From Xylophilus sp. Leaf220 (GTDB lineage Bacteria > Pseudomonadota > Gammaproteobacteria > Burkholderiales > Burkholderiaceae_C), in NCBI RefSeq assembly GCF_001421705.1, contig NZ_LMKO01000025.1:62001-126000 (forward strand): a stretch of 64,000 nt of DNA. Direction: 5' to 3'. This document shows, in pieces, positions 15,110-24,047 of this stretch. Position 1 is the stretch's first letter. Every line of letters starts with the position of its first letter. The position numbers were made by a program, and so were the translations under genes. The notes under the pieces are model-generated. The model saw only the letters and a program-made list of their open reading frames with translations. It was not told the origin of the DNA and made no database searches.

Positions 15110-17710
15110 TCAGACGCCGAAGCTGGTCCGGGTGTTGGTGGAATGGGTGAAGTACAGCGCGCCGATCGCGTCCGACAGGGCGAAGGAAGCCTCGGTGCAG
15201 TTGCGCAGGAGCGTGTCGAGCGATGCGGGCATCGCGCCTTCGTAGGCCACCGGGCACAGGTCGGCCAGGCTCCACTCGGCCGGATCGGGGATCGCGAACG
15301 ACAGCTCGCCCGGCCGGCTGCCGGCCAGCTTGGCCAGCCGGCCGCGCAGCGTCTGCGCCACCCAGCCGAGCGAGCGGGGGTTGTCGCGGTCGGTCACCAG
15401 CAGGTCGAGCAGGGCGGCCACGTCGCGGGTCTGCTGGTACTGGGCGTGGAAGGTGATGGTGCTGTCGAAGAGGGCCAGCACGCCCTCGAACCCGGCGCCG
15501 TCGAGCACCGCGCCGGTCTGGAAGCCCATGCCGAGCGCCTGGGCGTGGAAGGCCAGCCGCTCGATGTGCCGGCCGACCGAGAGCAGGCGCCAGCCGTCGT
15601 CGCGGGTCATCCGGTCGGTCTGGCCGCCGGTGATCGCGGCCAGGTGGCTGCTGGCCGATTCCAGCAGCCGCAGCGCGTCGGAGGTCTGGTATTTGTCCTC
15701 AGCCGCGAACTCGGCGCTGCGGCGCAGGAATTCTTCTTCGGCCCGCACGATGGTCGCCCAGTGCTCCTGCGAGAGCCGCTCGCGCACGCCGGCCGCGGCC
15801 AGCCGCAGGGCGCGCAGGTTGAAGCCGACGCTGCCGCGCTCGGGCCGGCCCAGGCCGTCGATCAGGGCCCGTTCGAAGACGCGGCGCGCCTGGGTGGCGG
15901 CGGGCACCGTGGGCAGCACCAGGCCGTTGTCCTCGGACACGGCCGAGATCCACGACAGCAGCGGCACCGAGGACTGGTCGTCGCCGTTGAGCGACTGCAG
16001 CGCCAGCCGCGCCAGGCGCACCGTGTTCTCCGCCCGCTCGGTGTAGCGGCCCAGCCAGAACAGGCCCTCGGCCGCACGGCTGGTGACCATGCGCCGCCGC
16101 TGGGCCACCGCCGCCGCCGACAGCTTGGGCTGCAGCAGCGTCGTGGGGTCGACCGCGCCGGGGGTCAGCACCCAGACGTCGGCACTGCTGCCGCCGCGCT
16201 GCATCGAGGCGATGCCGGTGGCCGCGCCCGGGCCGGCCACCCGGGCCATGCCGCCGGGCAGCACCCGCCAGCTGCCCGGGCCGTCGGTCACCGCGAACAC
16301 CCGCAGCATCACCGAGCTGGGCGCGATCCGGCCCAGATCCGACAGCGGGTCCTGCCGCCAGGTGGGCATCTGCGAGAGGGGCAGCTGCGACTGCAGCGTG
16401 TGCTCCTCGCCGCGGCGCAGGATGCGGCCGGTCCATTCGTCGCGGCCGCGCTGCGACAGCGTGTCGCCCAGCACCGCGTCGAAGCCCTCGTGGTAGGTCG
16501 AGCCTGCGTAGGTGGGCTTGATCACGCAGTCGGCCATCTGCGGCAGCACGTATTCCATCGCCGTGCGCTCGCCGCACCACCAGGTGGGCAGGGCCGGCAG
16601 CGCGAGCTCCTCGCCCAGCAGGTGGCGCGCCAGCGCCGGCAGGAAGCCCAGCAGCGCGGGCGATTCCAGGAAGGCCGAGCCGGGCGCGTTGGCGACCAGC
16701 ACGTTGCCGGCCCGCACCGCCTGCAGCAGGCCGGAGACGCCCAGGGTGGAGTCCGAGCGCAGCTCCAGCGGGTCGAGGAATTCGTCGTCCAGCCGCTTCA
16801 GCAGGCCGTGCACCCGCTTCAGGCCCTGCAGCGTCTTCAGGTAGACGCATTCGTCGCGCACCGTCAGGTCGCTGCCCTCGACCAGGGTGAGGCCCAGGTA
16901 GCGGGCCAGGTAGGCGTGCTCGAAATAGGTTTCGTTGTAGGGGCCGGGCGTCAGCAGCGCGATCAGCGCGTCGGGGCCGGCCGGGCTCATTTTCTTCAAG
17001 CCCTCGACCAAGGCACCGTAGGTCGCGGCCAGCCGCTGCACCTGCAGCGCCTCGAAGGCCTCCGGAAACTGCCGCGAGATGGCCAGCCGGTTCTCCAGCA
17101 GGTAGCCCAGGCCGGAGGGCGCCTGGGTGCGCTGCGAGACCACCCACCAGTGGCCGTCGGGCCCGCGGGCCAGGTCGAAGGCTGCGATGTGCAGGAAGGT
17201 GCCGCCCACCGGCACGGTGCCGTGCATCTCCCGCAGGTAGCCGGGGTGGCCGTGCACCAGCGCGGCCGGCAGCAGGCCGCTGGCCAGCAGCTTCTGCGGG
17301 CCGTAGACGTCGGCCAGCACCCGGTCGAGCACCCGCACCCGCTGGAGCACCCCGGTCTCGATCTGCTGCCAGGCGGCCGGCGGCAGCACCAGCGGAAACA
17401 GGTCGAGCGCCCAGGGCCGCTGCAGGCCGGCGTCGGTGTCGGCGTAGACGTTGTAGGTGACGCCGTTGTCGTGCAGCTGGCGGCGCAGGCTGGCCATGCG
17501 CCGCTGCAGGTCGTGGAAGCCGCCGGGGCCCAGGCGCGCGAAGAACTGCTGCCAGTGCGGCGCCAGGCCTTCGCCCGCGCCCACCTTGCCGCGCAGCTCG
17601 TCGAAATGGCCGGCGGCCGCCGGCGCGGCGAGCAGCTCGGCCATGCGGTCGAGCGACGCGTCGGACATGTCGGCGGGGTCGGGGAAGAGGGCGGGGCGGG
17701 GATCGTTCAC
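15110..17710 (-). CDS. Fused circularly permuted ATP-grasp and alpha-E protein
   Basis: The 866-residue protein joins two families that are separate genes at 24048-26460. The circularly permuted type 2 ATP-grasp module covers about residues 1-530, with GPYNETYFEHAYLARYLG, DSTLGVSGLLQAVRAGN and IKPTYAGSTYHEGF. The alpha-E (DUF403) helical domain runs from about residue 541 to the end and opens MVTSRAAEGLFWLGRYTERAENT, almost the same opening as the stand-alone alpha-E protein. ATP-grasp enzymes ligate a carboxylate to an amine; the product here is unknown. In the segment that reads VLEDN in the unfused paralogue (E168-N170) this protein reads VVSQR (S192-R194), losing two acidic residues. It starts with GTG at 17710 without a clear ribosome site, 115 bases after the DUF2126 gene. 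Confidence 0.9.
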   Translation of the reverse strand: MNDPRPALFPDPADMSDASLDRMAELLAAPAAAGHFDELRGKVGAGEGLAPHWQQFFARLGPGGFHDLQRRMASLRRQLHDNGVTYNVYADTDAGLQRPWALDLFPLVLPPAAWQQIETGVLQRVRVLDRVLADVYGPQKLLASGLLPAALVHGHPGYLREMHGTVPVGGTFLHIAAFDLARGPDGHWWVVSQRTQAPSGLGYLLENRLAISRQFPEAFEALQVQRLAATYGALVEGLKKMSPAGPDALIALLTPGPYNETYFEHAYLARYLGLTLVEGSDLTVRDECVYLKTLQGLKRVHGLLKRLDDEFLDPLELRSDSTLGVSGLLQAVRAGNVLVANAPGSAFLESPALLGFLPALARHLLGEELALPALPTWWCGERTAMEYVLPQMADCVIKPTYAGSTYHEGFDAVLGDTLSQRGRDEWTGRILRRGEEHTLQSQLPLSQMPTWRQDPLSDLGRIAPSSVMLRVFAVTDGPGSWRVLPGGMARVAGPGAATGIASMQRGGSSADVWVLTPGAVDPTTLLQPKLSAAAVAQRRRMVTSRAAEGLFWLGRYTERAENTVRLARLALQSLNGDDQSSVPLLSWISAVSEDNGLVLPTVPAATQARRVFERALIDGLGRPERGSVGFNLRALRLAAAGVRERLSQEHWATIVRAEEEFLRRSAEFAAEDKYQTSDALRLLESASSHLAAITGGQTDRMTRDDGWRLLSVGRHIERLAFHAQALGMGFQTGAVLDGAGFEGVLALFDSTITFHAQYQQTRDVAALLDLLVTDRDNPRSLGWVAQTLRGRLAKLAGSRPGELSFAIPDPAEWSLADLCPVAYEGAMPASLDTLLRNCTEASFALSDAIGALYFTHSTNTRTSFGV

Positions 17711-17825
17711 GGAGCCGCGGATTGTCCCACTGCAGGATGCACAACCCGTAGGTAATTGACGACGAAAGGCTGCCGCGGGCTGCCGGCCGTACCCGCGGGC
17801 CGGACGGCGGCGCCCCGGCGGGGCC

Positions 17826-20800
17826 TCAGCGGCGCAGGTCCAGCGTGTGCGGGAACTCGCGGCTGGCGGCGGTGCCGCTGATCGGCGTCTCGGGCAGTTC
17901 GATCTCGCCGGGCGTGTGCCCGGTCTGGAAGAAGCGCGCCAGGCGCCGGCTCTCGGCCTCGTACGCGTTGACCGGCAGGCTGGTGTAGTTGCGGCCGCCG
18001 GGGTGCGCCACGTGGTAGCGGCAGCCGCCCAGGGCGCGGCCGCTCCAGGTGTCGACGATGTCGAAGGTCAGCGGCGCATGCACGCCGATGGTCGGGTGCA
18101 GGGCCGAGTACGGGTTCCATGCCTTGAAGCGCACGCCGGCGACGAACTCGCCCTCGACGCCGGTGGAGTGCAGCGGCAGCGGCCGGCCGTTGACGGTGAC
18201 CGCATGGCGCGCGGCATCGACGCCGTTGACCTTCACCTCCAGCCGCTCGATCGAAGAATCGACGAAGCGCACCGTGCCGCCCCCGGCGGTCTCCTCGCCC
18301 ATGACGTGCCACGGCTCCAGCGCGGCGCGCAGGGACAGCTCGACACCCATCGCCTGCACGCTGCCGACGCGGGGGAAGCGGAACTCGAAGTGCGGCGCGA
18401 ACCAGCCGGCGTCGAACGCGTAGCCGGCCTCGACCATCTCGCCGATCACGTCCTCGAAGTCTTCCTGCAGGTAGCGCGGCAGCATGAAGCGGTCGTGCAG
18501 CGTGGTGCCCCAGCGGGCGACCGGCGCCTTGTACGGCTTCTTCCAGAAGCGGGCGACCAGGGCGCGCAGCAGCAGCTGCTGCACGATGCTCATCCGGGGG
18601 TGCGGCGGCATCTCGAAGGCGCGCAGCTCCAAGAGGCCCAGGCGGCCGGTGGAGGAGTCGGGCGAGTACAGCTTGTCGATGCAGAACTCGGCCCGGTGGG
18701 TGTTGCCGGTGATGTCGATCAGGATGTTGCGCAGGGTGCGGTCCACCATCCACGGCGGCATCGACTCGCCGTGCTCCGCGCGGGCCCTGGCGATCTGCTG
18801 CAGCGCGATCTCCAGCTCGTAGACCTGGTCGTTGCGGGCCTCGTCCACCCGGGGCGCCTGGCTGGTCGGTCCGATGAACATGCCGCTGAACACATAGCTG
18901 AGCGACGGGTGGTTGTGCCAGTAGTGCACCAGGCTGGCCAGCAGCTCGGGCTTGCGCAGGAACGGGCTGTCGTTGGGCGTGGCGCCGCCCATCACGAAGT
19001 GGTTGCCGCCGCCGGTGCCGGTGTGGCGGCCGTCGGTCATGAACTTCTCGGCCGACAGCCGCGACTGGAATGCGGCCTCGTACAGGAACTCGGTGCTGTG
19101 CACCAGCTCGTCCCAGTTGCGGGCGGGCTGGACGTTGACCTCGATCACGCCCGGATCGGGGGTGACCTGCAGCAGCTGCAGGCGCGGATCGCGCGGCGGC
19201 GGATAGCCTTCCAGCACCACCTGCACGCCCAGGCCCTGGGCGGTGCGCTCGACCGCGGCCACCAGCGACAGGTAGTCTTCCAGGTAGGCGGTCGGCGGCA
19301 TGAAGACGTACAGCAGGCCGGTCTTGCGGCCCTCGGCGGCAGCCTTCCTGAGCGCCTCGATCTCGGCCTCGGGGCCGTTGGCCAGTGCCGGGTCGCGCAC
19401 CTCGACGCACAGGGCGGTGCGGCTGTTCCACTTGGCGGCGTCGAAGCGCTCGGGCTTCGCGGCGATCGCCACCGGCGCGGCGAGCGCGGCCAGCGGTATC
19501 TTCCGCGGCTTGTCGGCCAGCGGGGTGCGCGGCGCGGTCGGGTCCAGCTCGATCAGGTAGGGGATGTCCTCGTCGCGCATCCACGGCAGCGAATCGAGCG
19601 GCAGGCGGTAGCCCATCGGCGAATCGCCCGGGATCAGGTGCAGCCGGTCGTCGCGCAGGAACCAGGGGCCGGTGGCCCAGGCGGTGTCGAGCGAGGAGGG
19701 TGCCGGCGGCGTGCCGGCCTCGGGCAGCGGCGAATCGGCGCGCGGCGCGGCCTGCAGCGGCAGCAGGTAGCCGGTGACCGCGTCCAGGCCGCGGTCGAAG
19801 CTGCGGCGCAGCCGGGCCCGCTCCTGCACATCGCCCAGCTTCGAGTCGAACACGTCGACGTTGACCGGCAGCTTGCGCTCGCGCCAGAGGTAGTAGAGCG
19901 CGTCCTCGTAGCCCGGCTCGACGAAACTGTCGGCCACGCCCAGTTCGGCGGCCAGCCGGCGGACGAAGCGCTCGGCGTCGGCGGTGGTGTAGTGGGTGGG
20001 CGAGCGCTCGTCGGCCAGCAGGGCCTGGTTGTCCCAGACGGGCTTGCCGTCGGTGCGCCAGTAGATGCCCATCGCCCAGCGCGGCAGCTGCTCGCCGGGG
20101 TACCACTTGCCCTGGCCCACGTGCAGGAAGCCCTGGGGCGCGTACTCGGCGCGCAGCCGGTCGACCAGCGCCACCGCGCAGCCGCGCTTGGTGGGGCCGA
20201 GGGCCGCGGTGTTCCACTCGGCGGCGTCGCGGTTCTCGGTGGCGACGAAGGTCGGCTCGCCGCCCATCGTCAGGCGCACGTCGCCGGCCACCAGCTCGGC
20301 ATCGACCGCGGCGCCGAGGGAGAGCACCTTCTGCCACTGGCTGTCGGTGTAGGGATGGGTGACGCGGGGCGATTCGTGGATGCGGGTGACCCGCATCTCG
20401 TGGCTGAACGCGACCTCGGCCCGCTCCATCAGCGTGCCTTCGATCGGCGCGGCGCTGTTCGGCGTGGGCGTGGCGGCCAGCGGGATGTGGCCTTCGCCCG
20501 CCAGCAGGCCGGAGGTCGGGTCGAGCCCGATCCAGCCGGCGCCGGGCAGGTACACCTCGCACCAGGCGTGCAGGTCGGTGAAATCGACCTCGGTGCCGCT
20601 CGGGCCGTCGAGCGCCTTCACGTCGGGCGCCAGCTGGATCAGGTAGCCGGAGACGAAGCGCGCCGCCAGCCCGCAGTGGCGCAGCAGGTTGACCAGCAGC
20701 CAGGTTGAGTCGCGGCAGGAGCCGCAGGCCAGGGCCAGCGTTTCCTCGGGCGTCTGCACGCCGGGCTCCATCCGGATCAGGTAGCGCACGTCGCCCTGCA

Positions 20801-21254
20801 CCTGCTGGTTCAGGCCGACGAGGAAGTTGATCGTCGGCCGGGCGGTGCGGTCGACCTTCTGCAGGTAGGCGGCCAGCAACGGCTCGGGCGCTTCCACCGC
20901 CAGGTAGGGCGCCAGCTCCTGCAACTGCTGCGGCCGGTAGGCGAACGGAAACTCTTCGGCCTCGGGCTCCAGGAAGAAGTCGAACGGGTTGTAGACCGCC
21001 ATCTCGACGACGAGGTCGACGGTCACCTTGAACTCGGTGGTGCGGTCGGGCACCACCAGGCGGGCCAGGTAGTTTGCGAACGGGTCCTGCTGCCAGTTCT
21101 CGAAATGGTGGGCCGGCTCCACCCGCAGCGAATACGAGATGACGTTGCTGCGGCAGTGGGGCGCCGGCCGCAGCCGCACCACCTGCGGCCCGAGCAGGAT
21201 CGGGCGGTCGTAGCGGTAGTGCGTGACGTGGTGCAGGGCGGCGTGGATGGACAT
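17826..21254 (-). CDS. Transglutaminase-DUF2126 fusion protein
   Basis: The 1142-residue cytoplasmic protein has a transglutaminase N-terminal domain (about 1-130) and a transglutaminase-like core (about 135-265) with triad C180 (GSCRDSTW), H229 (DLHAWCEVY) and D245 (GLDPTSG). The DUF2126 region fills the rest, with markers such as RLTMGGEPTFV, TGTGGGNHFVMGG and THRAEFCIDKLYSPD. DUF2126 resembles glutamate-cysteine-ligase-like folds by general knowledge, so the protein may carry both an amide-forming and an amide-breaking module. Start at ATG 21254 because the product then begins MSIHAALHHVTHYRYD, the usual start of the transglutaminase N-domain. It is first in the leftward run and divergent from comEC across 148 bases. 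Confidence 0.92.
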   Translation of the reverse strand: MSIHAALHHVTHYRYDRPILLGPQVVRLRPAPHCRSNVISYSLRVEPAHHFENWQQDPFANYLARLVVPDRTTEFKVTVDLVVEMAVYNPFDFFLEPEAEEFPFAYRPQQLQELAPYLAVEAPEPLLAAYLQKVDRTARPTINFLVGLNQQVQGDVRYLIRMEPGVQTPEETLALACGSCRDSTWLLVNLLRHCGLAARFVSGYLIQLAPDVKALDGPSGTEVDFTDLHAWCEVYLPGAGWIGLDPTSGLLAGEGHIPLAATPTPNSAAPIEGTLMERAEVAFSHEMRVTRIHESPRVTHPYTDSQWQKVLSLGAAVDAELVAGDVRLTMGGEPTFVATENRDAAEWNTAALGPTKRGCAVALVDRLRAEYAPQGFLHVGQGKWYPGEQLPRWAMGIYWRTDGKPVWDNQALLADERSPTHYTTADAERFVRRLAAELGVADSFVEPGYEDALYYLWRERKLPVNVDVFDSKLGDVQERARLRRSFDRGLDAVTGYLLPLQAAPRADSPLPEAGTPPAPSSLDTAWATGPWFLRDDRLHLIPGDSPMGYRLPLDSLPWMRDEDIPYLIELDPTAPRTPLADKPRKIPLAALAAPVAIAAKPERFDAAKWNSRTALCVEVRDPALANGPEAEIEALRKAAAEGRKTGLLYVFMPPTAYLEDYLSLVAAVERTAQGLGVQVVLEGYPPPRDPRLQLLQVTPDPGVIEVNVQPARNWDELVHSTEFLYEAAFQSRLSAEKFMTDGRHTGTGGGNHFVMGGATPNDSPFLRKPELLASLVHYWHNHPSLSYVFSGMFIGPTSQAPRVDEARNDQVYELEIALQQIARARAEHGESMPPWMVDRTLRNILIDITGNTHRAEFCIDKLYSPDSSTGRLGLLELRAFEMPPHPRMSIVQQLLLRALVARFWKKPYKAPVARWGTTLHDRFMLPRYLQEDFEDVIGEMVEAGYAFDAGWFAPHFEFRFPRVGSVQAMGVELSLRAALEPWHVMGEETAGGGTVRFVDSSIERLEVKVNGVDAARHAVTVNGRPLPLHSTGVEGEFVAGVRFKAWNPYSALHPTIGVHAPLTFDIVDTWSGRALGGCRYHVAHPGGRNYTSLPVNAYEAESRRLARFFQTGHTPGEIELPETPISGTAASREFPHTLDLRR

Positions 21255-21402
21255 GCGGGAGCTTTCGGGGACGGGCGGGGTCGGACGAGGCCTGGCGGAC
21301 AACGGGCAGACCATACTAGCAAGAGACAAGCCCGTCGCCGTTACCGCTTACGACGGCGACGCGCCGGTTCCCCGACCTCGCGCTGACGCCCCACGCCCTC
21401 CG

Positions 21403-23937
21403 ATGCCCGCCGTGCCGCCCGCCCACGCCGTACCTGCCATGCCCCGGCCCGCCGCGGCGGAGCGACCCGACATGGCCTGGGCGCTGGTGGGGGCCATCGG
21501 CGGCACCGGGCTGCAGCTGTTGCAGCCGGTGCTGTCGCCCGTCTCCGTGTACGCGGCGGTGGCGGTCGCCGGCCTGGCGGTGCTGCTGCTGCGCGCTACG
21601 CGGCGGGCGCGGCTGTCGTTCGGCCGGTTGCGGGCCAGCGGTGCGGTGCTGCTGCTGGCCGCGCTGGCGGCGGGCTGGGGCGCCACCGGGTTGCGCGCCG
21701 CGTGGTTCGCCGCCGACGCGCTGGACCCGGCCCTCGAAGGCCGCGACCTGGCGATGACCGGCACCGTCGTCGCGATGCCCCAGCGGGCCGAGGCCGGCCT
21801 GCGCCTGCGCTTCGCACCCGATACGGCCGTGCTCGAGGGCGCACCGGTGCGGGTGCCGCCGCTGGTCGACCTGGGCTGGCACGGGGCCGGTGCGTTCGGG
21901 GGCGCCGATCCGCTGGCGGCGCAGGCATCGCTACCCGACGTGCGGGCCGGCGACCGGTGGCAGTGGACGGTGCGGCTGAAGGCGCCGCACGGTACCCGCA
22001 ACCCGCACGGCTTCGACTACGAGCTGTGGGCCTGGGAGCAGGGCGTCCAGGCGACCGGCACGGTGCGGGTCGCCGCCTCCGCCCCGCGGCCCCGGCTGCT
22101 CGGGCCCACCTGGCGCTACCCGGTCGAGCGGGCCCGGCAGGCGGTGCGCGACGCGATCTATGCCCGGCTGGCGCTGCCCGGCGGTGCTGCGCCCGATACG
22201 GCCGATGCCCGTCGCCGGGCCGCCGGGGTGGTGGCCGCCCTGGTGACCGGAGACCAGCGCGCCATCGACCGGGCCGACTGGGATGTGTTCCGCGCGACCG
22301 GCGTCGCCCACCTGGTGTCGATCTCGGGCCTGCACGTGACCATGTTCGCCTGGCTGGCGGCCGCGGTGATCGGGCGGCTGTGGCGCCGTTCGGGCCGGCT
22401 CTGCCGCGCGGTGCCGGCACAGCACGCGGCCTTGCTCGGCGGCGTGGCGCTGGCCGCCGGGTACGCACTCTTCAGCGGCGGCGGCCTGCCGGCCCAGCGC
22501 ACGGTCTGCATGCTGGCGGTGGTGGCGCTGCTGCGGCTGTCGGGCCGCCGCTGGCCCTGGCCGCAGGTATGGCTGGCCGCCTGTGCGGCGGTGGTGGCGC
22601 TCGATCCGTGGGCACTGCTGCAGGCGGGCTTCTGGCTGAGCTTCGTGGCGGTCGGCGTGTTGTTTGCTACGGATTCGATAGCGGGTGGCCGGCGCGTCAC
22701 GCCGGCTGCGGGCACTTTTCATTCGAATGTCGGCCGCTGGGCCGGCCGGCTTCTGCGGGAACAGGCGGTGGTGACCCTGGCGCTGACGCCGCTGACCCTG
22801 CTGCTCTTCGGCCAGGCGTCTGCCGTCGGCCTGGTCGCCAACCTGGTGGCGATCCCGTGGATGACGCTGCTGGTCACGCCGCTGGCGATGGGCGGGGTGG
22901 TGCTGCCGGTGCTGTGGGATGCGGCGGCCTGGGCGGTGCAGGCGATGGGCGGCGTGCTGGCGGTGATGGCCGCCTGGCCGTGGGCCACCGTGGCACGGCC
23001 GGCGGCGCCGGCGTGGGCCGCCGCCGCCGCGGTGCTGGGCGGCGCCTTGCTCTGCATGCGCCTGCCGGTGCCGCTGCGGCTGCTGGGCCTGGCGCCGCTG
23101 CTGCCGGCCCTGTTCTGGCAGCCGCCGCGCCCGGCGCCGGGCCAGTTCGAGCTGCTGGCGGCCGACATCGGCCAGGGCAACGCGGTGCTGGTCCGCACCG
23201 CCGGGCACAGCCTGCTCTACGACACCGGCCCGCGCTACTCCGCCGACAGCGACGCCGGCCACCGGGTGCTGGTGCCCCTGCTGCAGGCCCTGGGCGAGCG
23301 GCTGGACACGGTGGTGGTGAGCCACCGCGACACCGACCACGCCGGCGGCGCCGCGGCGGTCCTGGCCCGGCAGCCGCAGGCCACGCTGCGCAGCTCGGTC
23401 GAGGCGGGCCATCCGCTGCAGGCGCTGCGCCCCATCGACAGCTGCACCGCGGGCCAGCACTGGGACTGGGACGGCGTGCGCTTCGAATTCCTGCATCCCG
23501 CGGCGGCCGACTACACCGCCGCGGCGAAGAGCAACGCACTCAGCTGCGTGCTGCGCATCTCGACCGGCTCCGCCACCGCGCTGCTGGTGGGCGACATCGA
23601 GGCGGCGCAGGAGGACGCGCTGCGCAGCGCCGGCGCACCGCTCGCGGCCGACGTGCTGCTGGTGCCGCACCACGGCAGCCGTACCTCCTCCACCGCCGCT
23701 TTCGTCGACGCGGTGGCGCCGCGCTGGGCGATCGTGCAGGCCGGCTACCGCAACCGCTTCGGGCATCCGGCACCGGAGGTGGCGGCCCGCTATGCCGCCC
23801 GCGGCGCGACCCTGGTCGCCAGCCCGGACTGCGGCGCCGCGCGGTGGAGCAGTGCCGCGCCGGGCCGGATGGCGTGCGAGCGCCGGGTTGCGCCACACTA
23901 CTGGCAGCACCTGCCGCAGCCCGGTTCATTACCCTGA
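21403..23937 (+). CDS. comEC: DNA internalization-related competence protein ComEC/Rec2
   Basis: ComEC forms the inner-membrane channel through which single-stranded DNA enters during natural transformation. The 844-residue product contains an N-terminal DUF4131 region with membrane helices (about 20-240) and the competence domain with VAHLVSISGLHVTMFAWL and many transmembrane helices (about 270-560). The C-terminal metallo-beta-lactamase-like domain has the signature VVVSHRDTDHAGG and the distal FGHPAPEV. ATG 21403 is a provisional start; ATGs at 21439 and 21472 are possible. A copy of repeat family A (22666-22726) lies in frame and encodes about residues 422-442 between transmembrane segments, an insertion-like loop. 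Other competence genes are not nearby. Confidence 0.93.
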   Translation: MPAVPPAHAVPAMPRPAAAERPDMAWALVGAIGGTGLQLLQPVLSPVSVYAAVAVAGLAVLLLRATRRARLSFGRLRASGAVLLLAALAAGWGATGLRAAWFAADALDPALEGRDLAMTGTVVAMPQRAEAGLRLRFAPDTAVLEGAPVRVPPLVDLGWHGAGAFGGADPLAAQASLPDVRAGDRWQWTVRLKAPHGTRNPHGFDYELWAWEQGVQATGTVRVAASAPRPRLLGPTWRYPVERARQAVRDAIYARLALPGGAAPDTADARRRAAGVVAALVTGDQRAIDRADWDVFRATGVAHLVSISGLHVTMFAWLAAAVIGRLWRRSGRLCRAVPAQHAALLGGVALAAGYALFSGGGLPAQRTVCMLAVVALLRLSGRRWPWPQVWLAACAAVVALDPWALLQAGFWLSFVAVGVLFATDSIAGGRRVTPAAGTFHSNVGRWAGRLLREQAVVTLALTPLTLLLFGQASAVGLVANLVAIPWMTLLVTPLAMGGVVLPVLWDAAAWAVQAMGGVLAVMAAWPWATVARPAAPAWAAAAAVLGGALLCMRLPVPLRLLGLAPLLPALFWQPPRPAPGQFELLAADIGQGNAVLVRTAGHSLLYDTGPRYSADSDAGHRVLVPLLQALGERLDTVVVSHRDTDHAGGAAAVLARQPQATLRSSVEAGHPLQALRPIDSCTAGQHWDWDGVRFEFLHPAAADYTAAAKSNALSCVLRISTGSATALLVGDIEAAQEDALRSAGAPLAADVLLVPHHGSRTSSTAAFVDAVAPRWAIVQAGYRNRFGHPAPEVAARYAARGATLVASPDCGAARWSSAAPGRMACERRVAPHYWQHLPQPGSLP
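22666..22726 (+). repeat. Dispersed repeat family A, copy 3 (within comEC)
   Basis: GCTACGGATTCGATAGC, then GGTGGCCGGCG, GCCGGCTGCGGGCACTTTTC and an ATTCGAAT end. All parts of the family pattern are present and in frame with comEC. Confidence 0.85.
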
Positions 23938-24047
23938 GAAAAATCGTCGGCTGCGGCACAAGGTTTTATCCGACGCGAAATCTTCCGCCGGCTCCCCATA
24001 ACGAGGCGTGGAAATTGCTATCCTCACTGCCAGGAGATCGCCCCTTT

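Noticed and set aside
14231-17755. Open frame of 1174 codons on the plus strand across the transglutaminase and ATP-grasp genes
   Set aside because: It is antisense to well-recognised genes and has the Arg/Gly/Ala/His composition of a GC-rich shadow frame with no domain.
17847-20708. Open frame of 953 codons on the plus strand opposite the DUF2126 gene
   Set aside because: Same reason: composition bias, no start context and a certain gene on the other strand.
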